This document shows, in pieces, positions 1 through 9,561 of a stretch of 64,000 bases of DNA. Position numbers and translations under genes: made by a program. The notes beneath the pieces were generated by a model. That model had not been told where the DNA came from, did no database searches, and worked only from the letters and a program-made list of their open reading frames with translations. Where the stretch lies: positions 390,517 through 454,516 of the forward strand of contig BCKE01000010.1 of NCBI GenBank assembly GCA_001600495.1. The letters are read 5' to 3'. The stretch comes from Pilasporangium apinafurcum (taxonomy: Eukaryota > Oomycota > Peronosporomycetes > Pythiales > Pythiaceae). Positions within the stretch are counted from its first letter, which is position 1; each line of letters begins with the position of its first letter.

Positions 1-1128
1 GAAAACCGCACGTTCAATGACACTGGTATGGACCAAGCCGTACGCAACCGAACACATCGATTACTACAAAATCGAAGCTCGTACCAACACCGACACTCAG
101 TGGAAATCTGTTGCCACCAATATCACTGGTCAGAAGTGGGTCGTGACCGATCTGCACCCAGCAATAGGGTATAGCTTCCGCGTTGTACCGCATTTCGCCA
201 GTAACAAATGGGAAGAAGCCGAGAAATGCACTTTTTCGCCAGTGATCAATACAGATTCCACCACACCTGATAAGCCGAAGGAGTTTCAGGTAGTAGATCG
301 AACAGCACATTCTATTTCAGTAACTTGGGAGATTCCGCGCTGCAATGGTCACGTCGTACTTGCATATGCGATAGAATACCGTTGTACATCCTCAATCGAT
401 GACTTTGCGCAGATGTCGAATCGCACAAACACTGACTGGCATGAGGTGGACGCACATATCCCCATCGACTTTCGCGTATACACCGTGAGCGGACTTAAAT
501 GCGGTCATGGGTACCAATTTCGTGTCAAAGCACGAAACACTATGGGCGACGGACCGTATGCTGAAATGAAGGAGGCCATCTGGACATATCGTGAGTAATT
601 GATTGTCGATTGATTCTTTGTGAAGAAATCTTCAGCTAATTCGCATGACGTTTGTGTACTTTTCCAGGATTCTTACCACCAACGGCTCCAGTTTGCGTAG
701 CGAGGACGAGTTTCTCGCTTCAAATCGAGTGGAAAGACGGTAGATCCGCAGAAACTGGTGATGATATCAACAAAGTCGGCGGCAATGACAACATCCCGCA
801 AACAGATGAAATTCTGTATGAAGTCCAAATGTGCAAAGTCGAAAGCCATCCAGCGATATCCAAGAGTGACGAGAGTGACTGTGAACAGCCTTCTATCGAC
901 AACATGGCCAGCAATTGGACGGTTTGTGCTCAGAATCTACGAAGCACGCGCGTAAACGTGTCGGGGCTCAGTCCGCTAGGTTGCTACCGCTTTCGTGTGC
1001 GAGCGTACAGCTATTCCAGTTCTCCACTGCCGCAGCAGCAAACAACTTCATCTATGGCTGCACTGAATGATAACTCGAGTGTCTTCAGCACACATAGCGC
1101 GGTTTTCCAAACGCTACGAAGGATGTAA
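1..1128 (+). CDS. Fibronectin type III repeat protein, 3' part
   Basis: The reading frame enters from the left edge, so the N terminus is missing. Two coding segments are visible, 1-590 and 668-1128, joined across a 77-base intron (donor GTGAGT at 591, acceptor TTCCAG ending 667, phase 1). The translation shows about three consecutive fibronectin type III modules: roughly 1-270, 275-585 and 670-1115. Each has the beta-sandwich pattern with a Trp in strand B (for example SVTWEIP) and a late Tyr/Arg strand (YQFRVKARN; YRFRVRAYS). No membrane segment or GPI signal follows the last module; the protein simply stops at TAA. FN3 repeats usually mediate protein contacts, often as tails of larger scaffold or kinase proteins. 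What precedes them here cannot be seen, so no specific function is assigned. Confidence 0.8.
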
Positions 1129-1232
1129 TAACCACGTCAAAATAACTACAATTAATAACACTCATTTGCCATAATACGGCTACATACCATACAAACTGGT
1201 CTCGGTCGTAGAAATTTCCTTTCAAATGGCCT

Positions 1233-2821
1233 TTACAATAATTTAAATCGCTCGATAAAATATTCAATCACTGCATCCACCACGTGTTCTGGTCGATTGT
1301 TATCATGCTGACCCGTAAACTGCAATAGTTTTTTCGGCCCGCCGTATTGCTCATATAATGTGATAGTGTGTGCGGGTGTGAAGAAATCTTTTTTCGATCC
1401 ACAAACAAAAAGACACGGCACAACCATTCGAGGTGCATCATCCAGCAGCTTGACATCTCGAAGGTGGTAACCTCCTGTCTTTCGGATAGAATTACCAATG
1501 ATAGACGCAGCTGCATTGACATCAAATATGCATCACAATGTGAGAACTGATTTATAGACGGCATAACTATGGAAGTAAACTAATAAACGTAGACATACCA
1601 GCAGTGAGCATCGCAGCAGGGAAATTCAGATCGCGTCGTTGGGCACTGGCGCTGACTTCAGTGAGCATATCCCAAATCACCTGTTCCATGTCACCATAGG
1701 TGCTGTCCACAGTGACACCAACCACAAATTTGTCCATTCCCACAGCTAATCATATCACAGAAGCACATCGTCCTTCAGAATCAATAAACCAAAATCAAAT
1801 GCATGGACTGCTAATGATCAAGCACTTACCACCTTGAGTTTGACTATATCCAGCGATGCGAATGCAGCCGTCAGCATTCTGTTGAATCAACTTTATACAT
1901 TCCTTCACACTTAACCCTTTCACAGGTACATTATTAATGGCAAGCAACACGAAATCGCCATTCTGCACGTCGATGCGCGTCATACGGAATGGCAGCCCAA
2001 TGGACGATGGTCGCTGGCACAGTAACTGCTGTGTGTGTTTGCACTCGACGATGTGCAGCTGCATCGCCTCATGCTTTGATAACCGCAGTGTTTTGTACTG
2101 GTACCCTATTGTGTCACGTAAATGTAGTAGTGCTGTCGCTCCGCCGATATCTCGTCCCCAGATGCCAACACTCGATGCTTTGCCCGTTGCGTACAGATAA
2201 TCCAAAACTACTCGAAGGTCATCACGTTCAAAGAAGCCAAACGACACACGGTCGCCTTCGGACATCCCTGCACCTGAAAAATCTAACGCTAGTAGCGAGA
2301 AGCCTGCGGTTAGTACTTTACGATGTAGATAGACGCATTCCTTGCGGGAACTGGACATGCCGTGCAGATAAATAATGCATGGAGCAGCTTTTGATGAGAA
2401 TGAATTGGAGACAACCTTTGGCATAGTTGTTCCTGTACATTGTTCTGGTTGAATAGGATTTGCGATGCAACTTTCCTTGCTTCGCCAGAAACTGCACTGC
2501 AGCACTTGGTTTCTTGGATTCGACAGTTGGAAATCTTCTCGCACGAATTCTACCGTTCTTCCATGGCAAAATAGCTCAAACGACTCAGCACCCAATTCTG
2601 GCAATGTATACTGCGCCCGTACTGGAGAGGTGATTGAGTGGATGAGTTCTTCGTAAGAATCTGTAAAAAGCTTCCACCACATTGAGAGATTCGACGCTTG
2701 CAACTCGCGCTTCTGCATCTATAGAACACAAATGCCATCAGTTCAACTGCATCCACACGGAGAAGCACAATGCACTCAACAATACCTCGTTTTCCATCTC
2801 GCCATTCTGAAAGATCTCCAT
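1233..2821 (-). CDS. Alpha/beta hydrolase with inserted PDZ-like domain
   Basis: Four exons read on the minus strand: 2821-2786, 2718-1830, 1745-1599 and 1510-1233, giving 449 residues. Phases agree at every junction. The start ATG at 2821 is preceded by an in-frame TAG. The hydrolase core shows an oxyanion-type motif (IIYLHGMSSSR), the GDRVSFG segment, a nucleophile elbow IWGRDIGGA, an acid-strand motif CGSKKDFF and a C-terminal His (TGQHD). Between the elbow helix and the next core strand (VVGVTVDSTYGDME) lie about 70 residues resembling a PDZ domain, with NGDFVLLAINNVPVKGLSV followed by a typical helix. The elbow carries Asp where serine hydrolases carry Ser; that is seen in haloalkane dehalogenase-like and epoxide hydrolase-like enzymes, or may mean loss of activity. 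Substrate is unknown. A cytosolic or peripheral membrane location is likely, as no signal peptide is seen. Confidence 0.8.
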
Positions 2822-3894
2822 CTTCACCTACTGCTATTGCTATTGTATCAGTGATGACTCGTCCGGTGTTTCTTGTTGAGACGAGCTGTCTTTGTGCGCG
2901 TGTCTGCACTTTCGCTTATGAAGTTGCTGAAGCAATGAACCATAGCTGCTCACAGTGAAAGGGTACGCTTGAGAGTAACCATTAAATACTGTAATGATCT
3001 AATAAAGTATATCATGTCACCGGATTTATTAATATTCTTTATAAAACTTTATCGAATCTTGATTTTAATAGGTATATACAGTAAAAACATGAAGCTTTTG
3101 CACTCTTTTCTTCTTCTTCTTTCTAGTCAGCTCATCTTTGGCTTTGGCAGAGAAAGGTGCTCTGGTTGTCCAGTTCAAATCCATCATTGCGATCTGCCAG
3201 GATCGAAAATGGCCAAGAATGATGGCAAACCCCACAAGACATGATTTCAGGAAGAAAAAGGAAATACAAGAATAGAAGCAAACCAGAATGAGATTCATTA
3301 GATGAAGAATATTCATACCGCGGCTGGCTGCTTTGCTTTTGTACTGGCTGGGTTTGATGGTGAGACGGTGGGTGGATAACATAGTGGGACATTGACGCTG
3401 TCGCCATTCTTTTTCCAACAGTTATTTTTGGTCGGTACATTTGAAGATGCACATATATTTCAATTCCAATGGAAATCATATGTATCACTTATTCGACAGG
3501 TGGATGATAAACTGATCAGCTCCTGGATTTCTTGCAGGAAGTACCCACATGGCGGTATCACATGATTCCGTAGTGATTTAAGAAAGAGTGGATTTTGAGA
3601 ACAATCAGCATTCGCAATAAGTTTGTGCGGGCATAAGAATATTTTAGTCATTTTTCAGCTCATACTGTACTCAAATGTCTAACGAGAGAACTATTGTGGA
3701 GCTGAGTTGGTAGCTTGTTCTTTCCATGCCTTGCACGAACTGTGCCGTTTTCTGCGTTCATATCTTCAGATTTCTGCAAGAATGGTGGAGACGATTTTCG
3801 ATCTTTCGCGCATCTTCTATCCTTCTTTTTTTCGCATTCACTGCTTTGCATAGGTAGCTATTTTGACAATTTCTCGCGTGACTTTTTTACATAG
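2822..3894. other. Intergenic stretch with unresolved short minus-strand frames
   Basis: No gene is assigned. Several open frames of about 60-118 codons lie in series on the minus strand (near 3851-3660, 3651-3460 and 3488-3132). One is Lys/Arg-rich and another is Gln/Ser/His-rich (around MATASMSHYV). A donor-like GTATGA follows the first. They could be exons of a small spliced gene or 3' untranslated sequence of the TFIIIC gene. I recognise no domain. Confidence 0.3.
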
Positions 3895-6800
3895 CTACTC
3901 AGCGCGTTGAAACTCTGCGACTTCATTTTGATAGTCTTCGACGATGCTGCCAAACCGTTGGATGCATTCCAGATGAGGAAAATAATGTACTACAAATCTG
4001 GATCGATCATAAGCGAGCATATTTCCCACAAAATTAACCACTTGTAATAATGGCCGTTTGCGTTTGTTGCTATTGCCGAATAAGGAAAGTGGCTGCACCG
4101 TAGCAGCGCGACAGTACACCAAGCCTTCTTCTACCAGCAATGCCAGTGCTTCGCGTGTGTCCTGAAGTGTCAGTAACTTGTCCATCTTGGCGTAGACTTT
4201 TTCTTCTGAAATTCCAGGCGCCAAGAGAATGAACGATATAATCTTGCGCTGAATGGCGAAGAGGAACTTGTAATTGGTGCTGCCATCCATTTTTAACCAT
4301 GGAAACGATAGTGTGTCTTTTTCTCCTTCAAATACCACACGAGGAAGTGATCCATTCTTCTCAATATTGGTCACAAGTGAAAATGAGCGTAGGAGCCACA
4401 CATCACCATGATCCTTGACAATGTACCGCTGGGTGAAGTATGCATTCACACAGAGCAGCACGCCTTCGTCGACAAGTGTGTTCAAGCACCTGCCCACTGT
4501 GGTAATTGTTACTGGAGGCAAGTCTTTGCGTTGCGCAGCAGCAACAGCATGTTCTAAAGCATTCATAAGCTCTGATATCGTCATGCCTGTTTCTCCACTT
4601 GCTTTGACAAATTCGATTACTGCTTGCTTCAGAACATCCTGAGATCGTTTATGGCGCTTAAATGGCCGAAATGCAACGGAGCCAAGTCCTTCGTTATCTT
4701 CATCATTAACCATGGAAAACGCTTCAAAGTGATGCAACTTCTCTTTATCCTCAAGTGTCACTGCATGTATCTTTGTCTCCACATGCCAGCTATCGGTGAG
4801 AAGTGATGGCTTCTTAAAATTCACTTGCTTCGCCAAATGGGCAGCGAATCCTGATCCTCCTTTTAAACTCTTATAGTTCAGAAATCGAAGGCTCCTCTTT
4901 TGAGAAGAAGCCATGCTGTTCATATCCTCACTATCACGTCCTTCATCAGCTCCATCGTCCAAAATTGGCGTATAATAGGCTGTCAGCGAACAAGTCCCGA
5001 TGACTTGGCACCCCAAATTGAAAGCACATTGTCCTGGAGTTGCATTTGAAGGGAAATCTGCTTCAAACAACTGATCATTGTTTTGAGAACCAATGGATGA
5101 CTCGCTATTAGTAACACCGTTGGCTGAATCAGAGGTAATCTCCTCCAGTGTAGAATGTACCATCATTTCTTGTTCAGCAGCTTGACGAAAAAGCAGCAAC
5201 GGATACGATAGCGTAGTTAATTTCAGTGAATCTTGTAGTCGTTGACTCATGACGTATCCTCTAATCTTTTCTCTTTCGGTTGCGCGAACAATCCAGTTCT
5301 TTAGCCATAAATATCGCCACACCAGGCGGATCTCCTGAGCGGTCCAAAACGAAATTAATTCTTCAGCAACAAGTGGATGGTATTCTTCTTGCGGCGACAC
5401 AATCATCATCACAGCCCGCCTAAACAGAGCAGTTAGTCGAGCAGACTGTAAAATAGCCACTTCTTCGTCAAAAATACCGCTCGGATGTTCAGCTTGGATG
5501 GCTGCACGTTTCGCTTGCTCGAACATCAATTTCACGGCTGGTTCCATTAATTTTTCCTTCAATCGCTTCTTCACATCAATCTTACGTTTACCCAACTTTC
5601 TCGCTATGGAGACAAGTCCAAAACCCGTTCTAGAGACGGTGGAATTACGAAACGCAATATGCTCGTTGTCTCGTTGTAGCCCCTGAGGAATGGCCACCTT
5701 CCATCGACTTGAGCAGTTCTCAATAAAATATTCCAGCAGTTTCTGCTCATGATCATCCGTCCAAAGAGGGAAATTTCTCGTCTTCTCTGGATACTCAAGG
5801 GTAGGTGGCACACGCTTCGAAATTCTGGTTGACTGTTGATCAACTGGAGGTGTCGATTTTCCACCATTTTCACTACGACGTCTCTTCTTCCGAGGTTTAA
5901 ATATCCTGGACACAATTCCTTTGCTACCGCGCTTTTCACCAAGAGTTGATTCGTTATCAACTTCTTCATTTTTCTTTTTTGGTGGCGGTTTTCGAGACTT
6001 TGGTATCCACGCTAGGATCTTCAGCATTCGTCGTGCACGTGTCTTCATGGGTTTGGGTACTTCACAGACTGCAGGCTCATTACGCCTGGGATTCTCGACT
6101 TCCATGACCATTTGCTCCAAGCATAAACACTCGAGAGCTTCCCAGTATTGATCCACATTATCTGCATGACGAAACGAAAAATTTAAGGGCAAAATGTCGG
6201 AGAAGCTATAGCTCTTCTCCGTTGTACCAACAATACGCACTGCTGCCATGTCGTTCACACTTTTGCGTTCTTCGCGGCCGTTACTTGAATGTCCGCGTCG
6301 ACAAAAGTTCATATCCTTATCATCCAGATATATTCGTGCATAGTTATTTAAACGAAATAATCCACCCAGCGCATTATCTTCCAACGCCTGTGTCAGTATA
6401 CCATCTCGACCATCTGTGTACCCTGCGCGTAGAATCTTGATCAAGTTTTTCATGCCAATTTTATGCGGAGCGATCAAATCTAAATCTGTTAACGTTCCCA
6501 GTACCTTGGCTGTCCGTTGTGATTCATGGCTCCAAACTTTCTCTCGCACCGATTCCGGAAGTGCATCAAACGTTCTTTTATTTACAACTGCTTCTTCTAG
6601 CAGAAGCTCTTCACTTGGTGTTAATGGCTTTCCACCAGAAAATACTTCGATATACAAATGAACTGGCATAGAATGCAGTACTTGTTCACGAGAGAATACG
6701 ATTCCTTTTGGAAAAGCATCTCCACTGTCATCGTCGCCATCGTCGTCGTCAATGGAAATCCCATTCGCTTCATCGCGCATACAAAACTCGTTGCGATGTT

Positions 6801-9249
6801 CGTGAAGAAACTTCCATAAATACCGATGGAAAACCTTGCAACGGAACATGACTCCATAAGCAAAGCCTAGTTTCCTGTACTGATAATTGTGAGTAACTGA
6901 TTTGTTTTGACTCACAAAGCGGCGTATTCGATAGCTAATTTCGTTCGGATTGGGTTCTTGTTCATGACATGCTGTGTCAGTCTCACAATTTGCTTCCACT
7001 TGTATTGGCCGCGGAGTTGCTCTGTTTGATTCTTGCTTCGATCCAACGTTAGACGTGGCACCGATATCGGCTCGTGCTCGTTTCCGTCGCTTTAGAACAA
7101 TAGGACCGCCGTGTGAATTATGGCTCTCGTCTTCGAGACCATTTTCGTCACTCTCCGCTGTGTGAAAGCGAACTACTTGGTTCTTATCGGCGTTTCGATG
7201 TATTCGACGCACGCGTTCATCTCGGCAATAGTTCTTCACAAATCCCTGGATAAATTGCTCGTTGTGCTCATATCCTGGAGACACCACACAACGTAACGCA
7301 CGAAATTTGGTTGAGACGTTCTTCGCAGGGAGAGGTAGCTGAAGCAGTCGAAGCTTTCCTTCCATCTCCAATTCGTTTGCAATACGGAAGATTGACCGTG
7401 TATCAACCATGCCAACTCCAGAGGGTTGTAAAGGGGTTATGCTCATTCCTGCCTCCAAAGTAGCATCATTAGTTTTCCCAAGTAGCTCTTTCTCCATACC
7501 GAACACACTGGCTCGCAAGGATGACAAACTGATAATCTTTTCTTCGGCAAGACGTTCTAGGATATGGTTTCGGCGCCGTGTTCGCGTCCCCTCTACCTCC
7601 ACTCCACCACTTAACGCCACCTTCAACGCTTTGTTTGCACGAACTGAGAACACTTCCGGTTTGACATCTTTGTCACCTTCCTCACGTGCATCTTCCCCTA
7701 ACTCCACTGCCTGCAAGGGCACAAGTAGTGAAGTATGACAATCGTTCGTATCGCCATTTTCAGTCGAGTACGCATGAGACGTTTGTGTCGATGTATTGGA
7801 TAAGTCATGCGGAGTGTCCACGTAGAGTCGAAATGCTTTGTTTTTCCCCAAGATAATCGATTCAGCCTTTAGTCCGTACGTTCCAGCTAAAAGACTCACG
7901 AGTTTGTACGGCAGTTTACTTCCGGGCAAACCAATTTCTTTCCGCATTTCAACAATTGTTGTGCCGTTTGTTCCACTTTCTTCAATGAGCCTATAAATTT
8001 GATGCAGTAAGCCAACCTCCAACTGAATACCACGATTCTCGTTGACTTGACCTCCATTTGTAACAGAATTTCGTGGCCTATAGCGAATGCAGTTCAATAT
8101 TTTAGGCTCTATACTTCCTCTCTTAGTTGGCTGAAGCACCGCTTGGAACAACTCCAGATGATAATGTTCGTCTTTTTTTGCTTCATGTAGTATATGTGAT
8201 CGCAAAGTTTCCAAGTGTCGCTTCGTCAAATTTAAATCTCGACCCAAATCCGAGAGGACTGACGACTTTGTCGTTAGCTTCTGTAAATACGTTTCTGCTG
8301 CTTCACAAATAATTTTCTTGCATTGCTCATCGGATTCAAATTCTGCCGATGCATCAAACATGTGGGGCGTGAAATCATTTGCAAACCGTGGCAAGTGCAC
8401 AATATTCAATCGCCGGATGCTCGGACGCGCCACGATCATCATACGCTTCACGACCAACCCATATGAAATCAATGTGTCCAAGCAATTATGTAGTTTCTTA
8501 ACTGATCCGTTAGTGCAAATCTTCATTAAAGCCGTCACAGTCATCCCCTGTATCCTCGCCTTCCCCACTGCTTCCAGAATAGAAAAGTGCTCTTCAAATA
8601 GCTCTGCCATAATCGCTTTCTTCGAGATATTCAGCGCTCGAAAACGCAGTTCTTCACACGCGACCACCTTTATTCTGGGATGTGACGGGTCCTTCATCAT
8701 GACCTCTTCATATTGCAGACCGTCTATGTTCGCTAAAATCGATTCACCACTGTCACCATACTGCCGTTTCTGTTGCTCTAATGCTATATCCCACGCTGTC
8801 ACTGTTTCTTGCATGCCATGTTCTCGCTTCATTGGTGTTCGCGCAACTTCTGGGCTTGACAGATGCCGGTTAGTACTATTCATGCTGTCACTTCGTGGTC
8901 GTTTCCGTCTCCGTATTGTTGGTGATACCACAACTGCTTCCTCGATTTGATCTTGCTCCTTTTGGGCATTTTTCGATTTCTTGTGTGATGTAGTAGCCTG
9001 TTCGTAGAAAAATCGCAGCACACCATGTGCGTGCTGCCGCCTCAATAGTTGCCACACGTGTCTGCGCAACGCCTGGTCATTGGATGGTTCGACAAGATCA
9101 AATAACACATCTACAGCTACACCATCACGACCCTCAAGTGCGATCGAATCCAAACAGGCCGCTACGAGCTCCTGCGGACGCATACGGTGAGAGAAACCCA
9201 TGCATTCCACACCTGCCACTTCGCTTCCCGCAATTTCACAATTGTGCAT
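3895..9249 (-). CDS. TFIIIC largest subunit, B-block binding (GTF3C1/TFC3-like)
   Basis: A single uninterrupted frame of 1784 residues. The ATG at 9249 is taken as start because the codon further out is TTG. The N-terminal third reads as B-block-binding TFIIIC with winged-helix segments; VVACEELRFRALNISKK and the following helix-turn-helix-like block (QGMTVTALMKICTNGSVKKL) are characteristic. Further winged-helix-like blocks recur (for example TTIVEMRKEIGLPGSKLPYK and MTISELMNALEHAV near the end). An acidic run (DDDDGDDDSGD) and a strongly basic stretch (KPRKKRRR, near 5900) lie in the middle. In the family this subunit contacts the B box of tRNA-type RNA polymerase III promoters and recruits TFIIIB, acting in the nucleus. 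The length fits the roughly 1200-2100-residue range of homologs. Lack of introns contrasts with several neighbours. Confidence 0.85.
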   Translation of the reverse strand: MHNCEIAGSEVAGVECMGFSHRMRPQELVAACLDSIALEGRDGVAVDVLFDLVEPSNDQALRRHVWQLLRRQHAHGVLRFFYEQATTSHKKSKNAQKEQDQIEEAVVVSPTIRRRKRPRSDSMNSTNRHLSSPEVARTPMKREHGMQETVTAWDIALEQQKRQYGDSGESILANIDGLQYEEVMMKDPSHPRIKVVACEELRFRALNISKKAIMAELFEEHFSILEAVGKARIQGMTVTALMKICTNGSVKKLHNCLDTLISYGLVVKRMMIVARPSIRRLNIVHLPRFANDFTPHMFDASAEFESDEQCKKIICEAAETYLQKLTTKSSVLSDLGRDLNLTKRHLETLRSHILHEAKKDEHYHLELFQAVLQPTKRGSIEPKILNCIRYRPRNSVTNGGQVNENRGIQLEVGLLHQIYRLIEESGTNGTTIVEMRKEIGLPGSKLPYKLVSLLAGTYGLKAESIILGKNKAFRLYVDTPHDLSNTSTQTSHAYSTENGDTNDCHTSLLVPLQAVELGEDAREEGDKDVKPEVFSVRANKALKVALSGGVEVEGTRTRRRNHILERLAEEKIISLSSLRASVFGMEKELLGKTNDATLEAGMSITPLQPSGVGMVDTRSIFRIANELEMEGKLRLLQLPLPAKNVSTKFRALRCVVSPGYEHNEQFIQGFVKNYCRDERVRRIHRNADKNQVVRFHTAESDENGLEDESHNSHGGPIVLKRRKRARADIGATSNVGSKQESNRATPRPIQVEANCETDTACHEQEPNPNEISYRIRRFVSQNKSVTHNYQYRKLGFAYGVMFRCKVFHRYLWKFLHEHRNEFCMRDEANGISIDDDDGDDDSGDAFPKGIVFSREQVLHSMPVHLYIEVFSGGKPLTPSEELLLEEAVVNKRTFDALPESVREKVWSHESQRTAKVLGTLTDLDLIAPHKIGMKNLIKILRAGYTDGRDGILTQALEDNALGGLFRLNNYARIYLDDKDMNFCRRGHSSNGREERKSVNDMAAVRIVGTTEKSYSFSDILPLNFSFRHADNVDQYWEALECLCLEQMVMEVENPRRNEPAVCEVPKPMKTRARRMLKILAWIPKSRKPPPKKKNEEVDNESTLGEKRGSKGIVSRIFKPRKKRRRSENGGKSTPPVDQQSTRISKRVPPTLEYPEKTRNFPLWTDDHEQKLLEYFIENCSSRWKVAIPQGLQRDNEHIAFRNSTVSRTGFGLVSIARKLGKRKIDVKKRLKEKLMEPAVKLMFEQAKRAAIQAEHPSGIFDEEVAILQSARLTALFRRAVMMIVSPQEEYHPLVAEELISFWTAQEIRLVWRYLWLKNWIVRATEREKIRGYVMSQRLQDSLKLTTLSYPLLLFRQAAEQEMMVHSTLEEITSDSANGVTNSESSIGSQNNDQLFEADFPSNATPGQCAFNLGCQVIGTCSLTAYYTPILDDGADEGRDSEDMNSMASSQKRSLRFLNYKSLKGGSGFAAHLAKQVNFKKPSLLTDSWHVETKIHAVTLEDKEKLHHFEAFSMVNDEDNEGLGSVAFRPFKRHKRSQDVLKQAVIEFVKASGETGMTISELMNALEHAVAAAQRKDLPPVTITTVGRCLNTLVDEGVLLCVNAYFTQRYIVKDHGDVWLLRSFSLVTNIEKNGSLPRVVFEGEKDTLSFPWLKMDGSTNYKFLFAIQRKIISFILLAPGISEEKVYAKMDKLLTLQDTREALALLVEEGLVYCRAATVQPLSLFGNSNKRKRPLLQVVNFVGNMLAYDRSRFVVHYFPHLECIQRFGSIVEDYQNEVAEFQRAE

Positions 9250-9561
9250 GCCCAAAATATTGCCACCATCAATTGGTGGCGCAAAATCCCTTGTTTTAAG
9301 CTAAAAAATGGATTATTCGGGATATCAAGGGAACGCCATTGTTTCTCATGTATACTTATTAAAATATGACATGAATTTGCTATTTGTTATATATTTCAAA
9401 TAAAATGTATATTTATTTAGAATATACTAAACCATGGAACAACTGGAAAAAATATCGGAATGAATGTACAGAAACTTACATCAAAGGAAACGACGAAGGG
9501 AAGACCATGAGAAGGAACGAGGCAATAGTATGTGGTGACAGGCTTGATAAGAGAAGAAGAT
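9250..9561. other. Intergenic, AT-rich
   Basis: About 310 bases between the start of the TFIIIC gene and the stop of the first receptor kinase. It must contain the TFIIIC promoter and the kinase terminator region. It is AT-rich around 9300-9440. I see no gene or repeat. Confidence 0.5.

Noticed and set aside
8318-8950. 210-codon plus-strand frame inside the TFIIIC gene
   Set aside because: It is antisense to clear TFIIIC domains and its translation is Ser/Cys-rich without a family signature.
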